DNA of 64,000 bases from assembly GCA_963676435.2 (NCBI GenBank), contig CAXXOZ010000006.1, forward strand, positions 372,001 to 436,000, given 5' to 3'. The notes under the pieces are model-generated. The model was not told where the DNA came from. It ran no database searches and saw nothing but the letters and a program-made list of their open reading frames with translations. Source of the stretch: CAXXOZ01 sp963676435 (GTDB taxonomy: Bacteria; Bacillota; Clostridia; Lachnospirales; Lachnospiraceae). Of the stretch, positions 17,227 to 27,167 are shown in pieces. A program made the translations under genes and the position numbers. Numbering within the stretch: position 1 is the stretch's first letter; every line of letters begins with the position of its first letter.

Positions 17227-18177
17227 TTAAAAATGCTTCAATGTCTTCATTACCATTAAAGATTCATTTAAAAGCCTATAACATTCATTATAATCCTTAT
17301 TTTGATAAATATTGTTAAAATCATTAAATTCATAAATAAATTTATCATGTTCATCTTGAAAATTATGTTGCGTAAATTCTCCGTCCAGCAATACTTCAAA
17401 ATAATCACATGTATTTGCTGGACCATGTATTTTTATATAACCATTTTCACCTTGTATAATAGTAAAGTTTGGGCTTTTTGAGTCTTTTGCTGCAGTACAT
17501 ACAGCTATAAAGTTATTATACTTTAAAATCATAGTTCCAGATGTATCTACATCATTAAAACCTTTATTAAAGAAATATTCTGATTTTTTTGGTAAACCAA
17601 ATAAATCTATTACCAGATGAAGGTTATAAACATTCATATCATAGAGAGCTCCTCCAAAATCCTCTTTTGTAAAAACTGGATGAACTTCTCTGTTTAAATA
17701 GTTAACATACCTACTAGAAAACTGAGAAAAATTTGATTGAACCAATTTAATGTTTTTTAATTTTGGGAGTATGCTTTTTATATACTTATAGTTTGGCATA
17801 TGTATAGTTGTGATAGCTTCAAAAAGAAATAATTTTTTTGACTTTGATAAATCAATAAGTTTTTTTAAATCTTTTACATTTGTCGTAAAAGGTTTTTCAC
17901 AAATTACATTTTTTCCTGATTCTAAAGCATGATAGCTGTATTCAAAATGTAGTGTATTTAAAATACCAATATAAACAAAATCAAAATCATTCGAAGCTAA
18001 AAATTTTTCGTAGTCAGTATATATATTCTCTATATTATATTTATTACATAAAATTTTTACTTTTTCTAAACTCTCTTCTCTAACACAAATGCTATTACAA
18101 TTAATATCATTTACATTTGCAAGTGAAGCTAATAAAGAGGTTACGATTTTTCCAGAACCAACTATTCCAATTTTCAT
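17227..18177 (-). CDS. Gfo/Idh/MocA-family NAD(P)-dependent oxidoreductase
   Basis: A 316-residue dehydrogenase with an N-terminal Rossmann fold (KIGIVGSGKIVTSLLAS) and the family motif CEKPFTTN (~residues 91-98). Such enzymes oxidise or reduce sugars, inositols or related polyols. The gene converges on the methyltransferase gene and is followed upstream by the rubredoxin-like gene on the opposite strand. Substrate not predictable. Confidence 0.85.
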   Translation of the reverse strand: MKIGIVGSGKIVTSLLASLANVNDINCNSICVREESLEKVKILCNKYNIENIYTDYEKFLASNDFDFVYIGILNTLHFEYSYHALESGKNVICEKPFTTNVKDLKKLIDLSKSKKLFLFEAITTIHMPNYKYIKSILPKLKNIKLVQSNFSQFSSRYVNYLNREVHPVFTKEDFGGALYDMNVYNLHLVIDLFGLPKKSEYFFNKGFNDVDTSGTMILKYNNFIAVCTAAKDSKSPNFTIIQGENGYIKIHGPANTCDYFEVLLDGEFTQHNFQDEHDKFIYEFNDFNNIYQNKDYNECYRLLNESLMVMKTLKHF

Positions 18178-18313
18178 AACTGACCACCTTTAATTGTTTT
18201 AAATTAATTATAATTAGTATTTAAAATATTTGCAATTTAAAATATTTATGTTATTGTTATTACATGGATTTCAATTATGTAAGATTCTTTTTTATAAGAA
18301 AGGAGAAACAAAA

Positions 18314-18646
18314 ATGAAGTTATTTAAATGTTCAGTATGTGGTTATATTCATGAGGGAGAGGATGCACCGGATGTTTGTCCAAAATGTGGTTCTCCAAAA
18401 GAAAAGTTTGTAGAATTATCTGAAGAAGATGCAAAAAAGGTATATGATTCTGATAGAACAAACGACATTCATATGGAAATAATAAACCTTTCAATGGCGA
18501 TAGCAGACTTAGCAAGTGAGGGAATGGAAATCAATTTAGATCCTAACTGCTTCGGAGTTTTTACAAAAGCATTAGATGAAGCAATAGTAATAAAACAAAG
18601 AAGCAAAGCTGAAATAGCAGGACATGTAAGCAAAGGAAAATGGTAA
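18314..18646 (+). CDS. Rubredoxin-like iron protein with a C-terminal helical extension
   Basis: A 110-residue protein: an N-terminal rubredoxin-type knuckle (CSVCGYIHEGEDAPDVCPKC, i.e. CxxC-N12-CPxC) followed by ~70 residues of helix. The arrangement resembles the C-terminal iron site of rubrerythrin but lacks the ferritin-like diiron domain, so it is probably a small electron carrier or redox regulator. ATG 18314 is chosen because GGAGAA precedes it; a frame 28 codons longer has no ribosome binding site. Monocistronic, with a terminator at 18653. Confidence 0.85.
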   Translation: MKLFKCSVCGYIHEGEDAPDVCPKCGSPKEKFVELSEEDAKKVYDSDRTNDIHMEIINLSMAIADLASEGMEINLDPNCFGVFTKALDEAIVIKQRSKAEIAGHVSKGKW

Positions 18647-18652
18647 AAAACT

Positions 18653-18681
18653 AAAGGGCTCATAGTAGAGTCCTTTTTTAA
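18653..18681 (+). terminator. Intrinsic terminator
   Basis: AAAGGGCTC / GAGTCCTTT (one G-T wobble) with an ATAGTA loop and a following T tract. Confidence 0.75.
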
Positions 18682-18760
18682 TTTCCAGAATACTTCCTTA
18701 TGAAACCTACTTTTTTTGTTCTGAATAAAGCATTTTTTAACGTATATTGTTAAAATGAGA

Positions 18761-18782
18761 TTTATTTATGTACAACAATAAA
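18761..18782 (+). promoter_or_regulatory. Candidate operator of the arabinose operon
   Basis: TTTATT-N10-AATAAA with a TATGTACAAC core. AraR of Firmicutes binds TGTAC-centred palindromes, so this is a possible AraR-like site upstream of araA (inference); no araR gene is in the window. Confidence 0.35.
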
Positions 18783-18817
18783 AGTTTAAAATATAATAAT
18801 TTTCGGAGGTATATATT

Positions 18818-20314
18818 ATGAATGAAAATATAAATTTAAAATTTTGGTTTTGCACTGGTTCACAGGATTTATATGGAGAAGAGTGCTTAGAGAATGTTTC
18901 AAAACATTCAAAAATTATTGTAGATAGACTAAACAAGTCAGGTGTTTTGCCCTATGAAATAATATGGAAGCCTACTATGATTACTAGAGATGTGATTATA
19001 AAAACTTTTAATGAAGCAAATATTGATGAAGAATGTGCTGGAGTTATCACATGGATGCATACATTTTCACCAGCAAAGTCATGGATTACAGGTCTTAAGG
19101 AATATAAAAAGCCTTTATTACACCTTCATACACAATTTAATGAAGAAATACCATATGAAGAAATCGACATGGATTTTATGAACGAAAATCAGTCAGCACA
19201 TGGAGATAGAGAATATGGCCACATTGTAAGCAGAATGGGCATTGAAAGAAAAGTTATAGCAGGTCATTGGAGTGATGAAAAAGTTCAAAATGCCATTTCT
19301 TCATGGATGCGAACTGCTATAGGAGTTGTAGAAAGCAAAAACCTTAGAATTTTAAGAGTTGCAGATAACATGAGAGATGTGGCTGTTACAGAAGGAGATA
19401 AGGTTGAAGCAGAGATAAAATTTGGATGGGAAATAGATACATATCCAGTAAATGACATTGTTAGATATGTTAATAATATTTCTATGGAACAGGCTAACGC
19501 ATTAGCTGATGAATATTATGATAAATATCAAATTCTACTTGAAGGCAGAGATCCTAAAGACTTTAGAGAAAAAGTTGTATGTCAGGCACAAATCGAATTA
19601 GGGTTTGAAAAATTTTTAAAAGAAAAAAATTATCATGCAATAGTTACTCACTTTGGAGATTTAGGAGAATTAAAGCAGTTACCAGGGCTTGCGATACAAA
19701 GATTAATGGAAAAAGGTTATGGGTTTGGTGCTGAAGGTGACTGGAAAGTTGCAGGTATGGTAAGATTGATGAAAATAATGACTGAAAATATGAAAGACAA
19801 AAAGGGGACTTCAATGTTAGAAGACTATACTTACAATTTGGTTCCTGGCAAAGAAGGTATATTGCAATCTCATATGCTTGAAATTTGTCCTTCTATTTCA
19901 GAAGGTCTTATATCAATTAAGGAGCAACCACTTTCAATGGGAAATAAAGAAGATCCTGCAAGACTCGTGTTTACATCGAAACAAGGCAGTGGAATAGCTG
20001 TTTCCTTGATAGATTTGGGAACAAGATTTAGATTGATAATTAATGAAGTGGATTGTAAAAAGACGGAAAAGGAAATGCCAAAACTTCCTGTAGCCACTGC
20101 TTACTGGACTCCGAAACCTAACTTTAAAATAGGTACAGAAGCATGGATTTTAGCTGGTGGTGCCCATCACACAGCATTTACTTATGATTTAACGGCTGAG
20201 CAAATGGGAGACTGGGCTGAAGCTATGGGGATTGAAGCTGTTTATATTGATGACAATACTCAGATTAGAGATTTTAAAAGAGACTTAATGCTAGGAAATA
20301 TTATTTACAGATAG
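18818..20314 (+). CDS. araA: L-arabinose isomerase
   Basis: A 498-residue enzyme converting L-arabinose to L-ribulose, the first step of arabinose use. Length matches the family (~500). Diagnostic segments are present: YGEECLENV near the N terminus, the catalytic Glu in GAEGDWK, SHMLEICPSI and the metal His region GGAHHT near the C terminus. GGAGG ribosome binding site. Starts the operon araA - FGGY kinase - araD - GntP permease with 11-nt, 12-nt and 27-nt gaps. Confidence 0.97.
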   Translation: MNENINLKFWFCTGSQDLYGEECLENVSKHSKIIVDRLNKSGVLPYEIIWKPTMITRDVIIKTFNEANIDEECAGVITWMHTFSPAKSWITGLKEYKKPLLHLHTQFNEEIPYEEIDMDFMNENQSAHGDREYGHIVSRMGIERKVIAGHWSDEKVQNAISSWMRTAIGVVESKNLRILRVADNMRDVAVTEGDKVEAEIKFGWEIDTYPVNDIVRYVNNISMEQANALADEYYDKYQILLEGRDPKDFREKVVCQAQIELGFEKFLKEKNYHAIVTHFGDLGELKQLPGLAIQRLMEKGYGFGAEGDWKVAGMVRLMKIMTENMKDKKGTSMLEDYTYNLVPGKEGILQSHMLEICPSISEGLISIKEQPLSMGNKEDPARLVFTSKQGSGIAVSLIDLGTRFRLIINEVDCKKTEKEMPKLPVATAYWTPKPNFKIGTEAWILAGGAHHTAFTYDLTAEQMGDWAEAMGIEAVYIDDNTQIRDFKRDLMLGNIIYR

Positions 20315-20325
20315 AGGTGATATAG

Positions 20326-21921
20326 ATGTGTCTAAATGAGACAAAGGAAATTATTTTAAAGGGAGAAACAGTTTTAGGTATAGAATTTGGTTCTACAAGA
20401 ATCAAATCAGTTTTATATGGAAAAAATAAAGAAATAATTGCATTTGGTAAGTATGATTGGGAAAATAAATTTATAGATGGGGTTTGGACTTACAGTTTAG
20501 AAGAGATAAAGGCTGGTTTACAAACAGCATACTTAACTTTAGCCAATCAGGTGAAAGAAAAATATGATATTCAGATTGAAAAAATTGGTTCAATAGGAAT
20601 AAGTGGAATGATGCATGGTTACCTTCCTTTTGATAAAGATAATAATTTGTTAACTAACTTTAGAACATGGAGAAATACTATTACGAAGGAAGCTTCTGAA
20701 AAATTGTCAGAACTTTTTAAATTTAATATACCCCAAAGATGGAGTATAGCTCACCTATATCAAGCTATTTTAAACGAAGAAGAGCATTTGAAAAAAATAA
20801 ATTTTATAACAACCTTATCAGGATACATTCATTTTATTTTAACGGGAGAAAAAGTTTTAGGTGCATGTGAAGCTTCAGGTATGTTTCCTATTGATTCAAA
20901 ATCAAAAACATATAATATAGATATGATTAATGATTTTAATAATCTGATTTCTGAAAATGAATTTGAATGGAAATTAAGGGATATTTTACCAAAAATACTT
21001 TTAGCGGGCGAAAAAGCTGGATACCTTACAGAAGAAGGCACAAAAACACTTGATCCTAGTGGACATTTAAAGTCTGGAAGCGTATTTTGTCCACCAGAAG
21101 GAGATGCAGGAACAGGCATGGTCGCAACAAATTCAATAGCTAAAAGAACTGGAAATGTTTCTGCAGGGACATCGGTTTTTGCGATGACAGTTATGGAAAG
21201 AGAATTGACTAGCTCATATCCTGAAATAGATGTTATTACTACACCTATGGGAGATCAAACAGCATTGGTACACTGCAATAATTGTACATCAGATTTAAAC
21301 GCATGGGTAAATATATTTAAAGAATTTTTAAATAGTTATGGAGTCGAACAAGATATTGATAAAATTTATCAAACCTTATATTTTGAGGCATTGAAAGGTG
21401 AACCAGACTGCAAAGGACTATTAGCATACAACTATTTATCTGGAGAGCATATAACTGAAATGGAAGAAGGAAGACCTTTATTTGTGAGAACATCAGAAAG
21501 CAAATTTAATTTAGCTAACTTTATGAGGACTCATCTTTACACATCTTTAGGTGCACTGAAAATAGGAATGGATTTATTGAAAAAAGAAAATGTTAAAATT
21601 GAAAAGATGTATGGTCATGGAGGTTTCTTCAAGATAAAAGAAGTAGGTTTAGAGATGATGACATCTGCTTTAAATACACAAGTTACCTTAATGGAAACGG
21701 CTGATGAAGGTGGTGCATGGGGTATTGCATTGCTTGCATCCTATACTTTGTGGAAACAAAACAATGAGTCATTGGAAGAATATTTAAATAATGAAATTTT
21801 TAAAAGTATAAAAGAGGAGTCCATGGAACCTAAAAAAGAACTAGTTGAAGGATTCAATAGCTTTATTGAGGGCTATAAAAAAGGTCTTTTGATTGAAAGA
21901 GCAGCAATAGATAATTTATAA
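20326..21921 (+). CDS. FGGY-family carbohydrate kinase, probable L-ribulokinase
   Basis: A 531-residue ATP-dependent sugar kinase. The phosphate-1 motif reads LGIEFGSTRIKSVL, with Glu in place of the more usual Asp; GISGMMHG and the C-terminal DEGGAWGIALLAS segment are typical. It lies between araA and araD, so it should phosphorylate L-ribulose. The sequence is closer to the xylulokinase-like branch of FGGY kinases than to classical AraB (my impression from motifs). A clostridial non-AraB ribulokinase is the likely assignment. Confidence 0.85.
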   Translation: MCLNETKEIILKGETVLGIEFGSTRIKSVLYGKNKEIIAFGKYDWENKFIDGVWTYSLEEIKAGLQTAYLTLANQVKEKYDIQIEKIGSIGISGMMHGYLPFDKDNNLLTNFRTWRNTITKEASEKLSELFKFNIPQRWSIAHLYQAILNEEEHLKKINFITTLSGYIHFILTGEKVLGACEASGMFPIDSKSKTYNIDMINDFNNLISENEFEWKLRDILPKILLAGEKAGYLTEEGTKTLDPSGHLKSGSVFCPPEGDAGTGMVATNSIAKRTGNVSAGTSVFAMTVMERELTSSYPEIDVITTPMGDQTALVHCNNCTSDLNAWVNIFKEFLNSYGVEQDIDKIYQTLYFEALKGEPDCKGLLAYNYLSGEHITEMEEGRPLFVRTSESKFNLANFMRTHLYTSLGALKIGMDLLKKENVKIEKMYGHGGFFKIKEVGLEMMTSALNTQVTLMETADEGGAWGIALLASYTLWKQNNESLEEYLNNEIFKSIKEESMEPKKELVEGFNSFIEGYKKGLLIERAAIDNL

Positions 21922-21933
21922 GAAAGGTGAAAT

Positions 21934-22629
21934 ATGTTAGAAGATTTAAAGAAAAGAGTATATGAAGCCAATATGCTTTTACCAAAGCATGATCTGGTAA
22001 CTTTTACATGGGGAAATGTTAGCGAGCTTGACAGTGAAAGTGAAATAATGGGAATCAAGCCTAGTGGTGTAGAATACGATAACCTTAAACCCGAGGATAT
22101 TGTACTGGTTGACCTTAGTGGCAATATTGTAGAAGGGAAATATGCACCTTCTTCTGATACTAAAACGCATATTGAAATTTACAAGGCTTTTAAAGGTATT
22201 GGAGGTATAGTGCATACTCATTCTTCCTATGCAACAAGTTGGGCACAAGCAGGTAGGGGAGTTCCCTGCTATGGAACCACACATGCAGATTATATGTATG
22301 GAGAAATACCTTGTATAAGATCTTTAACTAAAGAAGAAATCGAAAGGGACTATGAAAAAAACACAGGATTGGTTATAATAGAAGGGTTCAAAGAAAGAAA
22401 TATAGACTTTTTGTCATGTCCTGCAGTATTATGTAAAAATCATGGGCCATTTACCTGGGGTAAAGATGCCAATGAAGCAGTTCATAATTCTGTTGTATTA
22501 GAAGAAGTTTCAAAAATGGCTTTTAGAACAGAGATGTTAAATAAAAACGTTCTAGAAGCTCCAAAAGAATTGCAGGATAAACACTATTATCGAAAGCATG
22601 GAGAAAATGCTTATTATGGACAAAATTAA
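21934..22629 (+). CDS. araD: L-ribulose-5-phosphate 4-epimerase
   Basis: A 231-residue class II aldolase-fold enzyme converting L-ribulose 5-phosphate to D-xylulose 5-phosphate. Zinc-ligand His residues are visible in VHTHSSYATSWAQAG (His95/His97 equivalents) and CKNHGPFTWG (His171 equivalent). Length and context (after the kinase) fit AraD. Translationally close to the kinase (12-nt gap). Confidence 0.95.
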   Translation: MLEDLKKRVYEANMLLPKHDLVTFTWGNVSELDSESEIMGIKPSGVEYDNLKPEDIVLVDLSGNIVEGKYAPSSDTKTHIEIYKAFKGIGGIVHTHSSYATSWAQAGRGVPCYGTTHADYMYGEIPCIRSLTKEEIERDYEKNTGLVIIEGFKERNIDFLSCPAVLCKNHGPFTWGKDANEAVHNSVVLEEVSKMAFRTEMLNKNVLEAPKELQDKHYYRKHGENAYYGQN

Positions 22630-22656
22630 ATAAATTAAGTTTTCGGGGAGGAAAAG

Positions 22657-24030
22657 ATGATAGAAGTAATAGGTTTTATGGGGATACTTATTGCACTTAT
22701 ATTATTTTTAGTACTTGTTTATAAAGGTTGGTCATCATATTGGGTTGCACCAATATGTGCATTAATAGTGGCAATAACCAATAATTTAAATTTTAATGAA
22801 ACAATTTCAAGACATTATGTTGGAGGTCTTTCAAACCTAATAGTAAATTTATTTTCTATTATATTTTTAGGAGCAATACTTGGTAAAGTTTTCTATGATA
22901 CTAAAGCAGCGGATTCAATTGCTGGAACTATTATAGAAAAACTCTTAAAAGGCAAAAGTGGGAATACAAAAATTAAAGTAGCATTTTTATCAGTTTATCT
23001 GGTTTCTGGTATATGTATGATGGGGGGAATTGGAGCATATGTATTGACATTTACTATGTTTCCGATTTGTTTATTATTAGCAGAAAAAGTTGATATACCA
23101 AGGAGATTTATTCCAGGTATGATTTCTCTTGGTTGTGCATTTTTAGCAGCTCCAGGATTTCCACAACTTTATAATATAATATCAACAACTACATTGAATG
23201 CTGCTGGATATGATGTTTATATAACTTCAGGAATGATACCGGGTATAGTTTCAACTTTGGTAATATCAATAGGTGGATTCGTTTCTTTATATTTAATGGT
23301 GAAAAAAGCAATAAAAAATGGGGAGCATTTTGAATATGGCCCCATAAAGAAACCACAAATTCAAGAAACCACAAAATTACCAAATTTTTTTGTGGCTCTT
23401 TTACCATTAGCTTCTGTTTTTGTATCATTTGCAATATTTAAAATAGACATATTTTTTTCTTTATCAATAGGAATAATTGTAAACCTTATTTTTATGGGTA
23501 GAAACTTACCTAAAAAAGATAATAAAGGCTTGAAAATCACATTAGGAAAATCGATAATTAAAACTCTTAATTCAGGTGCGCACCAATTTCCAAATGCTTT
23601 AATGACTGTTATAATACCAGCAGGTCTGGCAGCAGTTATTATGGCGACTCCTTCTTTTTTAATATTAGTAAAAAGTCTATATAATCTTGATATTCATTAT
23701 ATAATTCTAACATTATTAATAGTTTGTATATTAGTAGGACTTACAAGTTCGCCACCAGCAGCTTTATTAATTGCGATTCCAATTGTATTAAGTGTTGTTA
23801 GCGAAAAAAGCATAGAGATAAATCCTGGAGCGGTTTCAAGAATTGCTTCAATATCAGCATCTACATTTGAATCGTTACCTATAAATGGATATATTCTATT
23901 AACATTAAGCTTATCAAAAACAACCCATAAAGAGTCTTATAAAATACAGTTTATTATGACTGTTTTTTGGACTTTTATGGGAGCTTTAGTTGCGAGTATT
24001 TTATTGGTATTATTTCCAGGAATGGCATAA
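22657..24030 (+). CDS. GntP-family permease
   Basis: A 457-residue protein with ~12 transmembrane helices and the GntP/gluconate:H+ symporter layout (LVNLFSIIFLGAILGKVF near residue 65; LTSSPPAALLIAIPIVL near 375). The family imports gluconate and related sugar acids. Here it ends an L-arabinose operon, where AraE, AraP or an ABC transporter would be usual. It may import arabinose-derived acids or have shifted specificity (inference). Confidence 0.88.
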   Translation: MIEVIGFMGILIALILFLVLVYKGWSSYWVAPICALIVAITNNLNFNETISRHYVGGLSNLIVNLFSIIFLGAILGKVFYDTKAADSIAGTIIEKLLKGKSGNTKIKVAFLSVYLVSGICMMGGIGAYVLTFTMFPICLLLAEKVDIPRRFIPGMISLGCAFLAAPGFPQLYNIISTTTLNAAGYDVYITSGMIPGIVSTLVISIGGFVSLYLMVKKAIKNGEHFEYGPIKKPQIQETTKLPNFFVALLPLASVFVSFAIFKIDIFFSLSIGIIVNLIFMGRNLPKKDNKGLKITLGKSIIKTLNSGAHQFPNALMTVIIPAGLAAVIMATPSFLILVKSLYNLDIHYIILTLLIVCILVGLTSSPPAALLIAIPIVLSVVSEKSIEINPGAVSRIASISASTFESLPINGYILLTLSLSKTTHKESYKIQFIMTVFWTFMGALVASILLVLFPGMA

Positions 24031-24040
24031 CAGAAAAACT

Positions 24041-24409
24041 TTAGAAAAGGCCATTATTATTTACAGACTCTATTTTGGCGATATCATGGTTAACACAGTC
24101 CCAGTGTTCTACAAACATCCCATCTTTTATTTTGTATAGGTCAAAAACTTTATTTTCCATGCCGTTTGCACCCATTGTACATTTAAAGAAAACACAAACC
24201 ATGTCCCCGTCTTCCAGAATATGATATATTTCCATTTTAGGCTTAAAGGATAGAAATTTTTCGGCAAACTTTATAAAGCCTTCTCTTCCATCTTCTACAG
24301 TAGGATTATGTTGGACATAATCTTCGTGAATATAATTTTTAATTGCATCCACATTCCACCCATTGAATACTTCATCATAAAATTTCAAAACCAATTCTTT
24401 ATTAGACAT
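24041..24409 (-). CDS. SnoaL-like (NTF2-fold) protein
   Basis: A 122-residue NTF2-fold protein of the SnoaL-like/ester-cyclase type: N-terminal LKFYDEVFNGWN, then DYVQHNPTVEDGREGF and HWDCVN at the end. Such proteins are small hydrolases, isomerases or binding proteins. ATG 24409 is preceded by AAAGGAGG; the longer frame to 24433 would include that site. Divergent from the TetR gene and probably its target. Confidence 0.8.
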   Translation of the reverse strand: MSNKELVLKFYDEVFNGWNVDAIKNYIHEDYVQHNPTVEDGREGFIKFAEKFLSFKPKMEIYHILEDGDMVCVFFKCTMGANGMENKVFDLYKIKDGMFVEHWDCVNHDIAKIESVNNNGLF

Positions 24410-24465
24410 AAAATCCTCCTTTTTTGTTAACATTATGTAATAAATATGTTACAATTATAACTCAA

Positions 24466-24483
24466 GTTTAGTTAAAACTGAAC
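24466..24483. promoter_or_regulatory. Candidate TetR operator
   Basis: GTTTAGTTAAAACTGAAC, an 18-bp near-perfect palindrome (one mismatch and centre) in the 119-bp divergent gap between the SnoaL-like and TetR genes. Confidence 0.45.
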
Positions 24484-24528
24484 GACATTTATCAATAAAA
24501 TGTAGATTGTTTAAAAGCAGGGTTATAT

Positions 24529-25131
24529 ATGAAACAAAAAGAAAATTCTATGCAAAAACTTATATTTGATGCATATGCTGAATTGGTGGAAGAAAAAAAC
24601 TATAAAAAAATAAAAGTCATGGAAGTGGCAGAAAAAGTACCGATACAAAGAAGTACATTTTATCTGTATTTTGAAAATATAAAAGACCTTTTAGAGTCTC
24701 TTGAAAATGAAGTTATTGAAAATATGGTTTTTTATGAGGCACCAAAAAATTATGACCCAGAAAACATACTTCCCCTAGATTCGATAAATAAATGGTTTGA
24801 GTATTGTTTAGAAAACAAAAATTATATATTGGCTTTGTTAGGAGAAAATGGGGATCCAGAATTTGAAAAACGCTTTAAAGAAAAAGTTTGTTTAGAAATA
24901 AATAAAATGATGAATGATGAATGTATGCCTAACGATGAACTGAGAAGCTATTGTGTAGAACTGGTATTTTCTATACATTTTTCATTAATGAATTTTGCCT
25001 TGAAAGTTGAAAAGGACGGAATAAAAACAGGACTTGGACCAAAGGAACTTACAAAGCTTTCCAACTATTGGAGAGCATTTGCAATCGCTGAAGAACGAGA
25101 AAAAGGCATTTGCCAAACACTGAAAAAATGA
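24529..25131 (+). CDS. TetR-family transcriptional regulator
   Basis: A 200-residue regulator with an N-terminal TetR helix-turn-helix (MEVAEKVPIQRSTFYLYFEN) and a helical ligand-binding C terminus. It probably represses itself and the divergent SnoaL-like gene through the palindrome in between (inference). Ligand unknown. Confidence 0.88.
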   Translation: MKQKENSMQKLIFDAYAELVEEKNYKKIKVMEVAEKVPIQRSTFYLYFENIKDLLESLENEVIENMVFYEAPKNYDPENILPLDSINKWFEYCLENKNYILALLGENGDPEFEKRFKEKVCLEINKMMNDECMPNDELRSYCVELVFSIHFSLMNFALKVEKDGIKTGLGPKELTKLSNYWRAFAIAEEREKGICQTLKK

Positions 25132-25165
25132 TATAATGAAATGACGATTTGTATAGGGAGTTTAT

Positions 25166-27166
25166 ATGAAAAATAACAAAGAAAAGAAAGCCGGTTTGAG
25201 AGGAATTATTATCTGGCCGGTAATTTTTAGTTTAATACTTATAGCATCAAATGTTTACGTGCTTTTTAATAGTTCAAAAGCAGGTTTATTTATGTTTGTC
25301 TTTACAGTGATATATATACTGGCAACTGTTGCGTTTTTTTTGATCGGCAGGGGCAGGATAAAATCTCAGGCTATAAAATATGCAAAACAATTTTATAAGA
25401 CTCAAATGGAACTATTGGATGGTCTTTCTTTGCCTTATGCGACTTTAGATGATTCAGGTAAAATCATTTGGGCAGATGAAGAGTTTAAAAACCTTATAGA
25501 TGAAGAGGTGATTTCTAAAAAGATAAGTACAGTTTTTCCAGAAGTGGGAGATAAAGAGCTAACTTCTGATGCTGAAGAATTAAATATTGAAGTTGTATAT
25601 AATAATAGGGATTATAGAGTACAACTTAAAAAAATAGCAGAAAAGAGTTTTTTTGAGGCTTTATATTTATTTGATGAAACAGAAATTAACTTATTAACAA
25701 AGGAAAATACAGATCAAAAACTTGTTGCAGGTTTGATTTATATAGATAACTATGAAGAGGCATTAGAGACTGTAGAAGATGTAAGACAATCTCTATTACT
25801 TGCCCTCGTAGATAGAAAGATTAATAAATACTTTCAGGATATGGATGGTATCGTTAAAAAGATAGAAAAGGACAAATATTTTATTGTTATTATGCAAAAA
25901 TATATTTCTTCTATTCAAAGTGAAAAATTTGCGATACTTGATGAAGTAAAAACCATTAATATAGGTAATCAAATGCCAATAACTGTAAGTATAGGATTAG
26001 GTTTAAACGGAGATACATATAATATTAATTGTGATTATTCGAGAGCGGCAATTGATCTTGCTTTGGGTAGAGGAGGAGATCAGGCAGTAATAAAAGATGG
26101 TGATAGAATTTATTACTATGGCGGAAAATCAAAACAGGTTGAAAAAAATACCAGGGTAAAAGCCAGAATTAAAGCTCATGCTCTACGAGAAGTTATAGAG
26201 AGTAAAGAAAAAGTTGTCATTATGGGTCACAAGATAGGTGATATTGATTCTTTCGGTGCTTCGATAGGAGTTTACAGAGCAGTAAAAACACTTGAAAGAA
26301 AACCTTATATTTTAATAAATGAAATAACAACAACTGTTAGACCTATATTTGAAAAGTTTTTTAATTCAGATGAATATGAAACAGATATGTTTATAAATGT
26401 ATTTCAGGCTAAAGAGTTATTTGATGATAGTACGGTGTTGATTTTGGTAGATGTAAATAAACCAAGTTTTGTTGAGGCTCCAGAATTAATAAAGGCATCA
26501 AGTGCAACTGTCGTACTTGACCACCACAGACAAAGTAGTGAAGTTGTTGAAAATGCAGTGTTGTCATATATTGAGCCATATGCTTCCTCTACTAGTGAAA
26601 TGGTTTCGGAAATACTTCAGTATATAGCAGAAGGAGTAAAGTTAAAACAGGAAGAAGCAGATGCTTTGTATTCAGGAATTATTATAGATACAAATTATTT
26701 TACAAATAAAACTGGTGTAAGAACTTTTGAAGCCGCAGCATTTTTGAAAAGAAATGGTGCCGATGTTTCTAGAGTAAGAAAATTATTCAGAGATGATTTA
26801 GTAGACTACAAAGCAAGGGCTGAGGCAATTAATAATGCAGAAATTTTTGAAAAGATTTTTATTATTGCAGAATGTCCATCAGAAAGAATCGAGAGTCCTA
26901 CTGTGGTTGCAGCTCAAACAGCAAACGAATTTTTAAATATTAATGGGATAAAAGCTTCTTTTGTAGTTACGGATTATAATAATAAAATATATATTAGTGC
27001 AAGATCAATTGATGATGATATCAATGTTCAGTTGATAATGGAAAGGCTTGGCGGTGGTGGTCATTTAACTACAGCAGGAGCACAGCTTGAATACTGTACA
27101 ATTAATGAGGCAAAACGAATTATTAAAAGTACAGTAAGAAAAATGTTGGAAGAAGGAGATATTTAA
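25166..27166 (+). CDS. gdpP: Cyclic-di-AMP phosphodiesterase GdpP (DHH family)
   Basis: A 666-residue membrane protein: two N-terminal transmembrane helices (~14-62), a PAS-like domain, a degenerate GGDEF domain (~180-310) and a C-terminal DHH-DHHA1 phosphodiesterase. Catalytic motifs: VIMGHKIGDIDSFGA, LILVDVNKPS and VVLDHHRQ, and GGGGH near the end. It hydrolyses c-di-AMP and so sets cell-wall and potassium homeostasis. Next to rplI with a 1-nt gap, the standard Firmicute arrangement gdpP-rplI-dnaB. Confidence 0.95.
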   Translation: MKNNKEKKAGLRGIIIWPVIFSLILIASNVYVLFNSSKAGLFMFVFTVIYILATVAFFLIGRGRIKSQAIKYAKQFYKTQMELLDGLSLPYATLDDSGKIIWADEEFKNLIDEEVISKKISTVFPEVGDKELTSDAEELNIEVVYNNRDYRVQLKKIAEKSFFEALYLFDETEINLLTKENTDQKLVAGLIYIDNYEEALETVEDVRQSLLLALVDRKINKYFQDMDGIVKKIEKDKYFIVIMQKYISSIQSEKFAILDEVKTINIGNQMPITVSIGLGLNGDTYNINCDYSRAAIDLALGRGGDQAVIKDGDRIYYYGGKSKQVEKNTRVKARIKAHALREVIESKEKVVIMGHKIGDIDSFGASIGVYRAVKTLERKPYILINEITTTVRPIFEKFFNSDEYETDMFINVFQAKELFDDSTVLILVDVNKPSFVEAPELIKASSATVVLDHHRQSSEVVENAVLSYIEPYASSTSEMVSEILQYIAEGVKLKQEEADALYSGIIIDTNYFTNKTGVRTFEAAAFLKRNGADVSRVRKLFRDDLVDYKARAEAINNAEIFEKIFIIAECPSERIESPTVVAAQTANEFLNINGIKASFVVTDYNNKIYISARSIDDDINVQLIMERLGGGGHLTTAGAQLEYCTINEAKRIIKSTVRKMLEEGDI

Positions 27167-27167
27167 T

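Noticed and set aside
18230..18313. 28-residue N-terminal extension of the rubredoxin-like protein
   Set aside because: The GGAGAA site lies just before ATG 18314 and the extension has no family match.
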